Of a stretch of 64,000 nucleotides of DNA, positions 10,934 through 21,675 are shown piece after piece. The notes under the pieces are model-generated. The model searched no databases. It had not been told where the DNA came from and saw only the letters and a program-made list of their open reading frames with translations. The DNA is from Colocasia esculenta. Lineage: Eukaryota > Streptophyta > Magnoliopsida > Alismatales > Araceae. The stretch is from assembly GCA_014218235.1 (NCBI GenBank), contig CM024766.1, forward strand, positions 48,139,359 to 48,203,358, written 5' to 3'. How positions within the stretch are numbered: position 1 is the stretch's first letter; each line of letters begins with the position of its first letter. The translations under genes and the position numbers were made by a program.

Positions 10934-10940
10934 TATAAAA
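10934..10940 (+). promoter_or_regulatory. TATA box of the LARD-2 3' LTR
   Basis: TATAAAA in 'cctattataaaaggggttg', about 230 bp into the LTR. Confidence 0.5.
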
Positions 10941-11811
10941 GGGGTTGTATTAGGTTTTCTTAAAGAATAATGATGAATTGAAAGAATTTTGGAAGAAGTT
11001 TAGCTGCTGGCCCTCTTTTTAACTCTCAGTCTTTTGCGAAGGAGGCCAACCCGACCAGGCTAGGGGTGGGAAGCCCCAGCTCGATCGGGCTAGGCCTAAG
11101 GGTGTGATGCCCTTGCCGCCGCTATTACTTACTCACATTGCGACGGGGTCTGGGCACGAAGCCCCTTCCTCCTCTTGCCGTACCACCTCTTCGCCACCCC
11201 CACCGTCCTTCCTCCTTTGTGTGAGGTTTGCCTCCACACTGTTGGACACAACAATCCCTGGTGAGACTGCCTACACCGCCATTGCCTTCCCGGCTGCATC
11301 AGAGGCCGCTTCCGGTCACACTAGCACCCCTTCGCTCGACGCCAACTGCCACCTCCTGCCGTCCTTTCCTCTCTCCTGCTCGTGTGCGACCAACAGACCA
11401 CTGGAAGCCACTGCCCCACCAATCGCCGCCATTTCAACCTCCTCCGTTCCCTTATTTCTCCTGCCATTGCTGCGATCCTCCCTCTCCCTGTACTCCTTCC
11501 TTCATTGGATCGCCTGCATACCCCCTCTCTTCTGTGGAATCCGTCTCCTGCTCACTGTGGACCCCCCTTCTCTCTCTCTCTCTCTCTTCTCTTTGCCCCT
11601 TCTTCCTGCCACTACTTCTGTGCCAACATCACTACCTTGCCCGCACTGCACCACCACTGCCTCTGCCGCTGATGAGTGCCATCAACACTGCATAGGAGAT
11701 CCTGTCGATCCACCAGCGTGGCCGACCAAGATCAGGCCTACGAGGTCCGGCTCCAACATCCACTTCGGGGGCTAGCCCAGCAAGGCCTGCACACTGACAG
11801 GCCAGTGGGAG

Positions 11812-12046
11812 ACAAGGAATTCCGGATCGGATTGGGGTCCGGGATCGAACCCCCCGATCCTGATCCGGAATCGGATTGGATCGGCCGGGATCAGGGAAAT
11901 GGATTGGGGGGGGGATTGGCCGGGATTTTGTTCATTACATGGGTTACTAGATATGGCATGAGGAGATCCGGATCGGCCCGTTTGGAGTGGAATCGGATTG
12001 GCTATGACCCATTCCGATCCAGATCGGCCGATTTCACAATACTTAT
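11812..12046. mobile_element. 235 bp hAT-like MITE inside the LARD-2 LTR
   Basis: It is flanked by a perfect 8 bp duplication, agtgggag, at 11804-11811 and 12047-12054. The partner LTR near 9695-9715 lacks the insert and serves as an empty site. The ends are weakly inverted (ACAAGGAATT versus ATAAGTATTG). The interior is rich in GGATCGG/CCGATCC motifs, resembling the arm ends of the foldback element at 7295-8458. Confidence 0.85.
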
Positions 12047-12228
12047 AGTGGGAGGCCCAGCCTAGGCCCAGATTTTCCTGTTTCAGTCCAGCCTACAGTG
12101 TCAGCCCGGCCTGGCCCAGTCTGCAGTGGGTCATCTACAGCATCCATCCAAGTGGGTCAACAGCCATATCTCGACAAGCCCACCTCGTCCCGCGTCAATT
12201 TGTATGACTGACAAATTGATTCCCTGAA

Positions 12229-12239
12229 CTCTGATACCA
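12229..12239 (-). other. primer-binding site of LARD-1 (initiator tRNA-Met type)
   Basis: The minus strand reads TGGTATCAGAG, three bases inside the LTR that ends at 12243. About 30 bp of LARD-1 interior (12198-12228) remains before the LARD-2 LTR interrupts it. Confidence 0.8.
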
Positions 12240-12242
12240 AAC

Positions 12243-13138
12243 TGATGGGGGACAGTTACATAAAATTGCAATTATTGAGGGCATCACTATGAACCGGATG
12301 GTGTGCATAGTGCCCTCGTGCTGGTGCAAATGGAACTGGCAGCCTAGGCGGACTATCAGTTTAGGCGCCAAAAGTGCACTAGGGCTGCTGCTTTGGTGGC
12401 TGGGCACAGGCCTGGCAGATGCATGGAGGGGTGTGGCAATGTGCAGCGAAAAATGGTGCTCGCTTGAGTGCTGCAACACACTAGGCTGTGGCATGGTCAG
12501 GGTGGCTGGCTGGGTGCGCTTTTCGTCCATCTGTCAGGTGGAGTTGCAACTAGTAGAAGAGAAAGGTGGAAGAAGGCAAGAACTGGGGTCTCGGGGCAAG
12601 AGAAGTAATAGAAAACGGGGGAGTGGAGGATTGGAAGAAAAGGACGACGAACAAGACAAGGGGAAGAAGAAGAAAGATAGGAGGAAGAGAATGCTAGTAG
12701 GAAGGCGGGGGGGGGGGGGGGGGCTCAGAATGGGCTTCACACCGAATCCCTTCATGGGAGAAACCATGGCGGCACAAGCTTCAATGCAGGCAATCAACAT
12801 TCATTCATTCCTTAATTAAAAACATACTATTACATGGTATTTATAATGGTTAGATGCAGCCTAATAATTGGACTCCTTTAATAAATATAGAAATAGAATT
12901 CCTTAATCCTACAATTCCAAAATTAGCACAGTAAATACATCAAAAATAAAAAGACTCTAAATTAACCTAGTAGGACTATTAAATAAGATAAGATCCAAAC
13001 TCTTGTAGATAAACCCTATCATGACTCTTTAGCTAACATTGGACCAAAATACTCCCAAACTAAAATAAATAGTGCATAATTCGCACTGAAAAGTACCAAA
13101 AAAATAATAACCTAATATCGAACTATGCTTCCACATCA
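12243..13138 (-). mobile_element. 5' LTR (896 bp) of LARD-1
   Basis: Minus sense starts TGATGTGGAAGC at 13138 and ends CCCATCA at 12243, next to the primer-binding site. It contains a TATA box (12836-12847) and a pyrimidine-rich transcribed part including a 17-base homopolymer (G on plus, 12707-12723). The plus frame 12289-12819 and minus frame 12195-12530 are LTR sequence, not genes. Confidence 0.85.
12836..12847 (-). promoter_or_regulatory. TATA box of the LARD-1 5' LTR
   Basis: The minus strand reads ATTATAAATACC, about 300 bp from the LTR start. Confidence 0.5.
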
Positions 13139-14218
13139 GGAGGCATCCAAGTAGAAAAATCCTTGTTGCAGGGACTTCGAGATTTGAAACTGGCAATTGT
13201 TGTAGACAAAAGTCACCTTCATATCATTAGAATTTGCCACATGTTGAATGAAGTTTGCTCATTCCATTGGCATGATTATTATGTCAGTAATAGTTTGGAA
13301 AAGAAAAGTAGTTCCTCCGATGGCTGCAGTCACTGTATTGTTACACCAGTCAGAGGTTGGATAGGTGAAAGCATAAAACTTGTGGAAGGTCTAGATGTGG
13401 ACTGTGTGGACTTAGAATGGCACATGCAAGGGAGCATTCTGGTGGCTCCTATGTTGCAATATGCAGACATCTGATTACATAGATCACTGTGAAATTTTAG
13501 TACCATTATTGTACTTGAGGATACTAAGATCACTTAGTTAATCCTTGAGGATGCCTTGTCAGATGTCTCATTAATGTTGCTTAATATGTACACTAGGATC
13601 TACAGCCTCAAGTTTGACTGCTATTAGAACTCAGTGGAGTCCAATTAGGAAGCTTTTATGTTTGTTTGTACAAAGAACAGGGAATCTGAGGGCAAAAGTC
13701 TTTGTGAACAGTGGAATCCATAAGGGCCGAGCATTGTGATTTTGATGAATTATATAATCTTATTTCAATTAGATGCTTTTCCATCATGTGGTTTGGAACC
13801 ATCCATGCCTCTCAGGGATTGAAGCCCCTCAACTTCTCAATCTTCACCATGATGTCATATTTTGTCTTTTCCTTTCATGAGCTCCTCCATTCCTTTCCTC
13901 TTGTCATGTTATCTACATCTGATGCTTTTCCTATCCAAACCAATACGTCACATTGCCCTGCCTTTCATCACCTTCTTCCTTCTGGCACCCTAATGCTTTA
14001 TTCTTCTGTGTTCTTTTTCCTGTGATTCTGCACCTTACAATGAGCAGGTGATAAATTCCAAAAAATGTTCCATGTTACCTTTAATGGCAATCCCTCAAAT
14101 TTGGATGCAGACAATGGGATGCCATTTGGAATGGTTGAGTTGAAGCTAGGTCTTCCCTGACCTGTATCCTTTTAGATGCCAGAGGCTTATCCATTTCTCC
14201 TTGGATGCTGTTAAAAAG
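13139..14218 (+). other. no confirmed gene; possible upstream leader or decayed coding sequence
   Basis: A 103-codon frame (13163-13474) has balanced amino-acid composition, with segments such as 'TPVRGWIGESIKLVEGLDVD'. I cannot assign it to a family and no partner exons are visible. The rest is ordinary non-coding sequence with T-rich stretches. It lies upstream of the conserved gene at 15193 and could contain its first non-coding exon. Confidence 0.35.
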
Positions 14219-14720
14219 CTATGTTATCAAAGGGGATTGAGGTGGTCGCCTAGGCCATGAGGCCAGGTAATGCTGCCCACGTTGCCTCACTCAGGTTCAT
14301 GTCGCCTCGGCTTGCCTCGGCCTCAGTTGCCACCTTTGCCCCTCTGGCCCACAAATTGGCCTACAAAGAGGCCCATTTAATCTGGTAAAGTTCACTTTCT
14401 ACTGTCATTTAGTGTACTTAAATGTATGAATGTGAATTAGTTTGCTTGCAATTTTGTTCTTTAAACTTCTTACATATAGGAAGCAATGGATTTAGTGAGT
14501 TAGTACTATAATTTGGCACATAAGAATGAATAGTTATATGAAATATTTTTGTTTTTGTGCCCATTTAGGTGATATTTGTACATATATTGATATTTCTGAA
14601 CTATATGTATTATTTAATAGTATTTCACATCAATCGCCTAGGCCATCACCTAAGCATTTGAGGCTGCGGTGACTGAGGAGACCCCTTGGTCGCCTCGGCT
14701 TATCGCCTCTGACTACATAG
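14219..14720. mobile_element. 502 bp hAT-like MITE
   Basis: A perfect 8 bp duplication, ttaaaaag, flanks it at 14211-14218 and 14721-14728. The inverted termini CTATGTTATCAAAGG and CTATGTAGTCAGAGG match at 12 of 15 positions. Both ends carry AGGCGA/TCGCCT-rich sub-terminal blocks. No transposase is present. It lies in the presumed 5' intron of the host gene at 15193. Confidence 0.85.
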
Positions 14721-14728
14721 TTAAAAAG

Positions 14729-15159
14729 GAAGAAAAGGCTCGTACAATAGTGCATGTTACATATCCGACATTTCATTCATGTTCGGATAAACTTCTGTTG
14801 AATAGGAGAAATGCTTTGTATGCTCAGGGGTATAGTAGTTTCTGATATTGGATAAATGTCTAGTCATAGACTCTGAAAGGGCCTCATGATAATGATAAGA
14901 ATGTCCTATGGACTAATTTTCTAAGCCATGAAATTCAGTCTTTTCCATAGAACTGTGAACTCTGTACTGTATGGACATATTTATTAATTCAAGAAGAGCC
15001 ACTGGATGTCTGCAATTCATTAGTTCCCTGCATTGCTTCATTGTTGGTTGGTTGGAATTACTCGATTAGGTTAGTATCACTTGTTCACTTTTAAAAATTC
15101 TTCTCATTGCTATATTGAAAGATGAAAGGATAATGATCTTTTTCCCTTCACTTTTCTAG
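14729..15159 (+). other. presumed 5'-UTR intron of the host gene, 3' part
   Basis: AT-rich sequence with no reading frame ends in a strong pyrimidine tract and 'cttttctag' (AG at 15158-15159). Exon-like sequence then leads to the ATG at 15193. This fits an acceptor splice site for a 5'-UTR intron; the donor is not identified. Confidence 0.5.
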
Positions 15160-15192
15160 AGGATAGAACAGAAGCTAGAACGCTTTGCCAGA

Positions 15193-15572
15193 ATGGTTGA
15201 GCTATGGTGGTCCTTGGTGGGAGCTGCAATTCCAGCAGTCATTGCAGGACAGGTTATCTGGGTGAAAAGGAGGCATGCTGAGGAGCGAAAAATCATGAAT
15301 GCCGGGGTTAGGGAAAAAAGCTCAAATGAGACATTGTTTGCGAGAAGGTATGCACCTCAAAGAGGATGATGAAGAAAGTTGGTGCATTCTCAAAAGACCC
15401 GATTCCAGACACGTGTGTCACAGTGTGTGGCATCTCTGCTGTCGATGTATGCACTGATGCTTGTGCACGAGCTGTTTGTGTCAACCAACATCAAGTTCCT
15501 AACTGGAATGACATCTGTCTTCGTCGATGTCAGAGTGAGTGCCTCAAATTATCTTCCTCTTCTCATTCCTAG
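15193..15572 (+). pseudogene. conserved land-plant small protein with cysteine-rich C-terminus, frameshifted
   Basis: The first frame starts MVELWWSLVGAAIPAVIAGQ, an N-terminal hydrophobic segment that looks like a membrane anchor or signal sequence, followed by the basic run VKRRHAEER. The second frame, open from about 15342 to 15572, contains GAFSKDPIPDTCVTVCG, DACARAVCVNQHQ and CLRRCQSECLKLSSS, about ten cysteines in pairs. I recognise this as a single-copy-like plant protein of unknown function, normally one continuous frame of about 125 residues. The two halves are joined out of frame at about 15335-15341; the defect looks like loss of one 4 bp unit in a 'gttt' repeat. A splice acceptor just upstream suggests a 5'-UTR intron. 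If the shift is a sequencing error, the gene may be functional. Confidence 0.75.
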
Positions 15573-17384
15573 CAAGCTAATTTATTTGGTGAACTTGTGT
15601 CTGACAATCCTCCCTGCAAAGCACAATGGATGTTGGGATTCCATTTTGCCCCTTGTGCTTCTTCATTGTCTAGTCGGTTGCTCAGAATGGATTGTGCCGC
15701 TATAGGCCATGTTATCAATCCGGGTGTACGATGATAGTTGTTTCATTGTCTACTTGAGTTCATGGTGCACCATTTTGTAAGACAAGTTTACCATGTGGTT
15801 CGTTTTAATTTCTTACACCTAGCTGTCCATCTGAAGGGGAGAAGAACTTGGTGCAATTATTTTCAAACTCTCTCTCTCTCACGCATATAGATGCTGACCC
15901 CCACCCACTCGCAGACACAATCTTGGGCTTGTATGAGGGGGCGGTATTTTAATGTAGTGGTTGGAGTTTCTTCAGAAGGTTGCAACCCTTTTTCCTTGGG
16001 ACAGGATTTGCCCGATCATCAATTGAGGATATCAGATATGTAAGATGAGGTTTCTCTTCTCATTGACGCTTCCTCTGGGGGGGATTTTCCAAAACACTGC
16101 TGGGGGTGTTCCCTTACCTAGACATGCCATTTATTTGAATCCTGAACCAATCTTGATGAAGAGAAAAGGTGATGATCTTTGACACATGAAGAGGAAAAAA
16201 AAAAAAGAGAGGAACAAAGAAGAAAGAAAGAAAGATGTGATCTTAGACGCCCTCCATGACAGTCAGGGTTACCCCTGCGTCCGTTCGCTTCTCTTTTTGT
16301 CAATGGATCAACATCAGACATTATCCAGTTGGTGTCATCAGGTAATGTTCAGTGCCAATCTCTATTTTAAAGTTCTACAAGTACGGGGAATTATGTGCGG
16401 CCCTGCGTACTATCTTGTGATAATTTGTTGACTCAATTTGTTCCATCTCTGACCATCGTTAAATGGAGATGTTTCGGTACTATTCAGTGAGTAGCCGATT
16501 GCCAATTTGTTCTCATACAAGGGTCCGTTTGGTTAAAATCTCATGTAAGAAAATATTTTCAAGAAAAATTTCACACAATGATGTAGTTGGTACCCTTGAA
16601 AAACTTATTTCATGAACATCTTTCACTCACGTATATTATTGATCTGCAATTAATCCAACTTTTAACGTTGGTACTTAAACGGATCATGGTTTCCATATTT
16701 CTTATACATCAGGTTCCTCCTGTCCTGTCAGTATAAATGTGATCCACCTAGGGGAAAAAGGGAACAAAAAATGGTGAACCACACATCCATGGTTTTTCTT
16801 CTTCTTTCTGTGGACTAACAAAAGTGTGGTTTGCAGAAATATTAATTGCTCTTTAAGTTTGATTGTGAATGGCGATAGTTTAATCCGATCTCCTTTTTTT
16901 CCCACATCCGAAAGACCTTTGAAATTTAGATAATTCTGTCCGATCACATTTAGTTTTAGGAATTTTTACCCTGAAATCTATGATATTCTAAATATCACTC
17001 TGGAAACTTCATAATTGTCAAAAACCCCTGCCGTTTACAAAAAAAATGCCGCGCTGTCTGTTGATACGGTGAAGATGACAAACTTTACCCTTTATGGAAA
17101 ATGTCATTTCTGCCCCTGCACCGTGTTGGGTGACTGGCTCTTTAGCATGGTTGTTTGGGGTTGGGGTTTGAATCCCTTCACCACTGTCGCGCCTGAGAGG
17201 GGCCATCCAGAGCAACCTGTCCTCGTCGCTGCCATTAACAGAGGTGCCGTTTCCGGAACAAAGCAACATGGCGCATCCATCAATGAGGTCGCTTAGGCTT
17301 CAACCGCTCCAATATTCCTTGATAGCCGCACTGTCTTGGACTCCCTTTTCAAATGTTTCGGACCATTTCTCAAATGTTTTGAAA
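15573..17384. other. 3' flank of the host gene; no further gene seen
   Basis: It contains probable 3'-UTR, a CT-rich microsatellite (about 15871-15881) and an A/G-rich purine tract (about 16186-16237). A 'gggtccgtttggtt' motif at about 16521 resembles one end of a common plant MITE class, but no matching second end was found. The 17015-17296 frame has no recognised domain. Confidence 0.5.
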
Positions 17385-19697
17385 AGGATTGGAGATCCCC
17401 TTAGTACATAAATTGAGAGGACTCCATCAATATTAGAAGAATTTTTTGCGAACAAAATCCCTCTTACCAGTAGGAGTGGGGGTGGGGATGTGGGAAGCTT
17501 TTTTTTCATAAAAATCCCTCTCACATTGATGGAGTCCCATCAATACATGTACTAAGACAATCCTATCACTTTGAAAGAGAAAGGGATCCCCTCAGTACAT
17601 GAATTGGGGGGACTCTATTAATATTAGAGGGGTATTTTGTGGTGTGAGTGGGTTGAGGGGATCCCCACTCTTTGCAATACTAGAGGAGATTTTTGCGAAA
17701 AAAAATTTCTCTTGCCAATATGGGGTGGGGGCGTGAGAGAGATTTTTGGCAAAAAAAATCTTCTCACACTAATGGAGTCCCCTAGCACATGTATTGAGGG
17801 GATCCCATCTCTTTCAAAGAGTGGGGATCCCCTTAGTACATGAACTGAGGGGACTCCATCAGTATTAGAGAGGTTTTTTGTGGAAAATCCCCTTCTGCCA
17901 ATAGGAGGTGAGGTGGGGGTATGAGAGGATTTTTTCTGCTAAAAAGCCCTCTCACACTATTGGAGTCCTCTCAGTATATGTATTGAGGGGATCCCATCTC
18001 TTTGAAAGAGTGGGGATCCCATCAGTATATGAACTGAGGGGACGCCATCAATATTAGAGGGGTTTTTTTTTGTAGAAAAACCTCTCTTGCCAATAGAGGG
18101 TGGGGGTGTGAGAGAGCTTTTTCCTAAAATATCCTCTCACACTGATGGAGTCCCCTAAGTACATGTACTGAGGGGATCTCATGTCTTTAAATGAGTGGAG
18201 ATCCCCTCAATACATGAATGAGGGGACTCCATCAGTATTAAAGGGGTTTTTTTGCAAAAAAATCCCTCTTGTCATAGGGGGTGGGGTGGCAGAGGGGGTG
18301 TGAGAGGGCTTTTCCGAAAAAATCTCTCACATTGATGGATTCCCTCAGTACATATGTTAATGATATTCCCTCTCTTTGAAAGAGTGGGGATCCCTCAGTA
18401 CATGAACTGAGGGGATTCCATCGGTATTATAGGGTTTTTTTTTTACGGAAAAATCCCTCTTATCAATAGAGAATGGGGTGGGGGTGAGGATGTGAGATGA
18501 TTTTTTTGTAAAAAACCCTCACACTGATAGAGTCCCCTTAATACAAGTATTGAGGGGATCTCAACTCCCTTCAGTACATGAACTAGGGGACTCCATCAAT
18601 ATTAGAGGAATTTTTTTACAGAAAAATCACTCTTGCCAATAGGGGGTGGGATGGCGGTGAGTGTGAGAGTGTGCTTTTTCAGCAAAAATCCTTCTCATAC
18701 TGATGAATTCCCCTTAGTATATGTACTGAGGGGATCCCATCTATTTGAAAGAGTGGGGATCCCCTCAGTTTATAAACTGAGGGGACTCCATCAGTATTTG
18801 AGGGATTTGTTTGCAAAAAAACCCATATTGGGTGGGGTGGGGTTGGGGGTATGAGCGGGCTTTTCTGCAAAAAACCCTCTCACACTGATGGATCCCCTCA
18901 GTACATGTACTGAGGGGATCCCATCTCTTTAAAAGAGTGGGGATCTTCTTAATACATGAACTTAGGGCACTCTATTAGTATTGGAAGAGTTTTTTATGGA
19001 AAAACTCGTTTTCCCAATGGAGTTCGGGTGCGGGTGGGGTGTGAGAGGGCTTTTTCGAAAAAGTCCTCTCACACTGATGGAGTTCCCTGAGTACATGTAC
19101 TAAGGGGATCGCATATCTTTGAAAGAGTGGGGATCCCTCAGTACATGAACTGAGCGGACTCCATCAATATTAGAGGGTTTTTTTTTGCATAGAAACCCCT
19201 CTTGTCAATAAGGAGTGGGGTAGGGGGTTGAGAGGGCTTTTCCGTAAAAAATCCTCTCACATTGATGGAGTCCCCTCAATATGATCTCATCTCTTTGAAT
19301 AAGTGGGGACCCTCTTAGTATATGAACTGAAGGGACTCCATCAATATTAGAGGGATTTTTTTACAAAAAAACTCATATTGCCAATAGGGGGTGGGGTTGG
19401 GAGTGTGAGAGGGATTTTCTGTAAAAAGCCCTCTCACACTGATGGATTCCCTCAGTACATGTACTGAGGGGATCCCATCTCTTTAAAAGAGTGGAGATCC
19501 CATCAGTACACGAACTCAAGGGGACTCCATCAGGATTAAAAGGGTTTTTTTGTGTGAAAAAAACCCATTTGACCAATAGGGGTTGGGGCAGAGTGGAGTG
19601 AGAGGGTTTTTCTGAAAAACCCCTCTCACACTGATAGATTGAGGGGACTCCATCAATGTTAGAGAGGTTTTTTGCATAAAAACCCCTCTTGCCAATT
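17385..19697. repeat. satellite-like array, ~187 bp monomer, about 13 copies, multiply palindromic
   Basis: The marker 'actccatca(g/a)tatt' or a variant recurs at 17421, 17612, 17853, 18042, 18226, 18415, 18590, 18785, 18969, 19159, 19335, 19524 and 19647; most spacings are 175-195 bp. Each monomer holds three dyads: CTCAGTACATGTACTGAG; an 'agaggggtttttt ... aaaaacccctct' hairpin; and 'tgtgagagggcttttt ... aaaaagccctctcaca'. Copies differ by substitutions and variable A/T homopolymers. The array ends exactly where copia gag sequence starts. No coding potential. Confidence 0.9.
18890..18921. repeat. 32 bp perfect palindrome within the satellite
   Basis: The segment is its own reverse complement. 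It is centred on GTACATGTAC and flanked by CCCCTCA/TGAGGGG and GGAT/ATCC. Other monomers carry imperfect versions. Confidence 0.9.
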
Positions 19698-20036
19698 AGC
19701 ATGCTTGAAAAGGAAAATATTTCTTTGAAATTTGAAAATGAAGAATTGAAAACCCAAGTGCATATGGTTGAGGAAAAGACTAAACAGTCTGAAAATTCTG
19801 TCAAAAACTTGCATGAAACTATTAATGAACTGAAAACTACTGTTTCTAGACTCATGAAGGGTAAACAAAAAATTGATGAAGTCCTCAGTGTTAAAGTTAA
19901 CACTAATAGACATGGTTTCGGCTACTCCCCTAAAAATAAAAAGAGCAATGAGTCTAAGACAGTAACATCTTTTGTTCATACTTCAGTTCTTCAAATGCTT
20001 CTCATGTTAAACCACAACAAAAAAAGACCCAACTGA
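19689..20036 (+). pseudogene. gag C-terminal coiled-coil fragment, SIRE/Maximus-type copia (SIRE C)
   Basis: The frame opens immediately after the satellite with a heptad-rich segment (KENISLKFENEELKTQ, KNLHETINELKTTVSRLMKG) and then HGFGYSPKNKK. The same order, coiled coil then 'G(L/F)GY(S/T)P', appears in SIRE A and B gag, so this is the C-terminal half of a SIRE-type gag. The N-terminal UBN2 part is absent. Downstream (20190-20330) are traces of a zinc knuckle and a 'GPKTI-VPK' gag-pol junction, broken by stops. Confidence 0.75.
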
Positions 20037-21660
20037 ATTCTCATGTTAAGAAATCTGTCCATGCTAAGAAGCCTGTGCATATTGAGAAATAGGTACAAAA
20101 TGAAAAACAAGCTCATGTGAAAGGTAAGCATGTTGAATATCATGTCATTCATAGGCCACAACCCATAGAACATACTTCTAATGTCACATGCTATCTGTGG
20201 TGGACATGGGGATATGAATTATACAATTGCTCTTTAAAAAATAAACATGCAGAAAATGAACTTTGTGTGGATTAGGTATGATTTGTTGCCTTCTAGGACT
20301 AACACCAATGGGCCCAAAACCATTTGAGTACCAAAGAAATCCACCCGAGATTTGTTATTGCAGGTGTCTTATGAAAATTAGAGTTGGAACATCAATGTGA
20401 AACTCAAGACACTGAAATTGTTCTATGAGTAGCATGTACTTCTATTTTCGACTTTCAAGGTAATACATGAATACTCTTGTATGCTGTATTGTTTACTCTT
20501 TTAGATTTTGATTATAGGCTATATTTTTTTTCTTTCTATCAAAAAAATAAAAAGTAAAAAAAAATAATAAAAAACACAAAAAGAGTCTTAGAACTTAGTG
20601 TCTTTTGCATATCTATCCCTTGTGTACTTGCATGTAAAGGATACGTAAAACACTTCTCTCACTCTTTCTATGGCCTAATACTCCCTTGATATTTATTGTA
20701 TTGGCTTAAGACTTAGTGTGCATTAATTTAGCTACTAAAGGGGAGATTTCTGCATTTGATGTATGCATACATTAAGGGAGAGCCAAATAGTTATGTATTT
20801 AACTTGTCTCTCAAAATACATATGAAATTGAAGACAACACACTAATGTACATGACTATAATTAACGAATATCATCTTAATGATCAGTGGATTTTTTTTTC
20901 TTAATACTCTTGTGATGCTTAAAATCCACCTAACTTGTAGTAACTCGTGAGGAAAAAGCTACATGTCTAAGATTGAAAAGTGAAGAGAGGAACTGAGCTT
21001 AGTAACCAACTCTTTCCACTAAACAAGTGAGAAGCCTCAAGTCAAATGACAATACTTTCCTCAAAAGTGAAAGAAAATGAAGAAAAAAAAATGAATATCA
21101 TCATTTGTTTCAAAACAAAAAATAGGGGTAGAGTGATAGCTACCAAAAATTGAGGGTCTTTCATGCATGGGTAAGATTGAAAGTATTCATTAGTGTTAAT
21201 TAGAAATTCTGCTCATCATCATGCGTGACATGCGTGATGCCTTTTAATCATGTCTCACATATCACATCTAATGGAATTTAATTTCTGAATGTGTGTTGAG
21301 AATTTGATTAAATACATGGATTATAAAATGGATATCTCTTAGAACATGCACTCCCATTATCATCCCCTTGGTGAACTCTTCACATACTCTGTATTTATGC
21401 TAATTGCATTTTATCCCTAATACCACCCACTTTTTGATGTTGTCAAAAAGGGGGAGAGAATATGTAGAGAGCATATGTAGATTTTATATTTTGGTTTGGG
21501 AGAGAGTTTGTTCAAAAGAAAAGGGAGAGTAAGAAGTAATTTTGTGAGGGGGAGTGATTGCATTGTGAATGTTTTCATACATGTGTGTTAATCGAAAACA
21601 AAAAATGGAACAATAAATTGGTAACAAATTGATATCAAAAATCAAATCAAATTCGTATTG
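20037..21660 (+). mobile_element. SIRE C interior without pol
   Basis: After the gag-pol junction remnants (to about 20345) there is no protease, integrase or RT. The sequence is AT-rich non-coding with A/T runs (20525-20580). An aaaaagggggagag tract (21445-21458) resembles a secondary polypurine tract. The SIRE C interior is thus an internally deleted, non-autonomous derivative, later split by the LINE at 21676. Confidence 0.6.
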
Positions 21661-21675
21661 GAAATCAATGTTGTG

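Larger units (their letters stand above)
10702..12197 (+). mobile_element. 3' LTR of LARD-2 (with a MITE inside)
   Basis: It begins TGATGTGGAGGCATGTTGG, closely matching the LARD-1 LTR start (TGATGTGGAAGCATAG), so the two elements are one family. It ends TCA at 12197, aligned to 9846 in the partner LTR. A TATA box (10934-10940) and a C-rich transcribed part follow. Removing the MITE and its duplication leaves about 1.25 kb. Confidence 0.8.

Noticed and set aside
9127..11775. Open frames of 100-220 codons in C-rich DNA (9127-9621, 11104-11775)
   Set aside because: Both lie in the two LTRs of LARD-2 at equivalent positions and have Ser/Pro/Leu-rich compositional translations, so they are LTR sequence.
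16521..16700. MITE starting gggtccgtttggtt
   Set aside because: Only one terminus was found; no inverted partner or target duplication.
17385..19697. Centromeric satellite identity for the 187 bp array
   Set aside because: Length fits, but only ~13 copies are present and the hairpin-rich structure is atypical; without genome-wide copy number it cannot be claimed.
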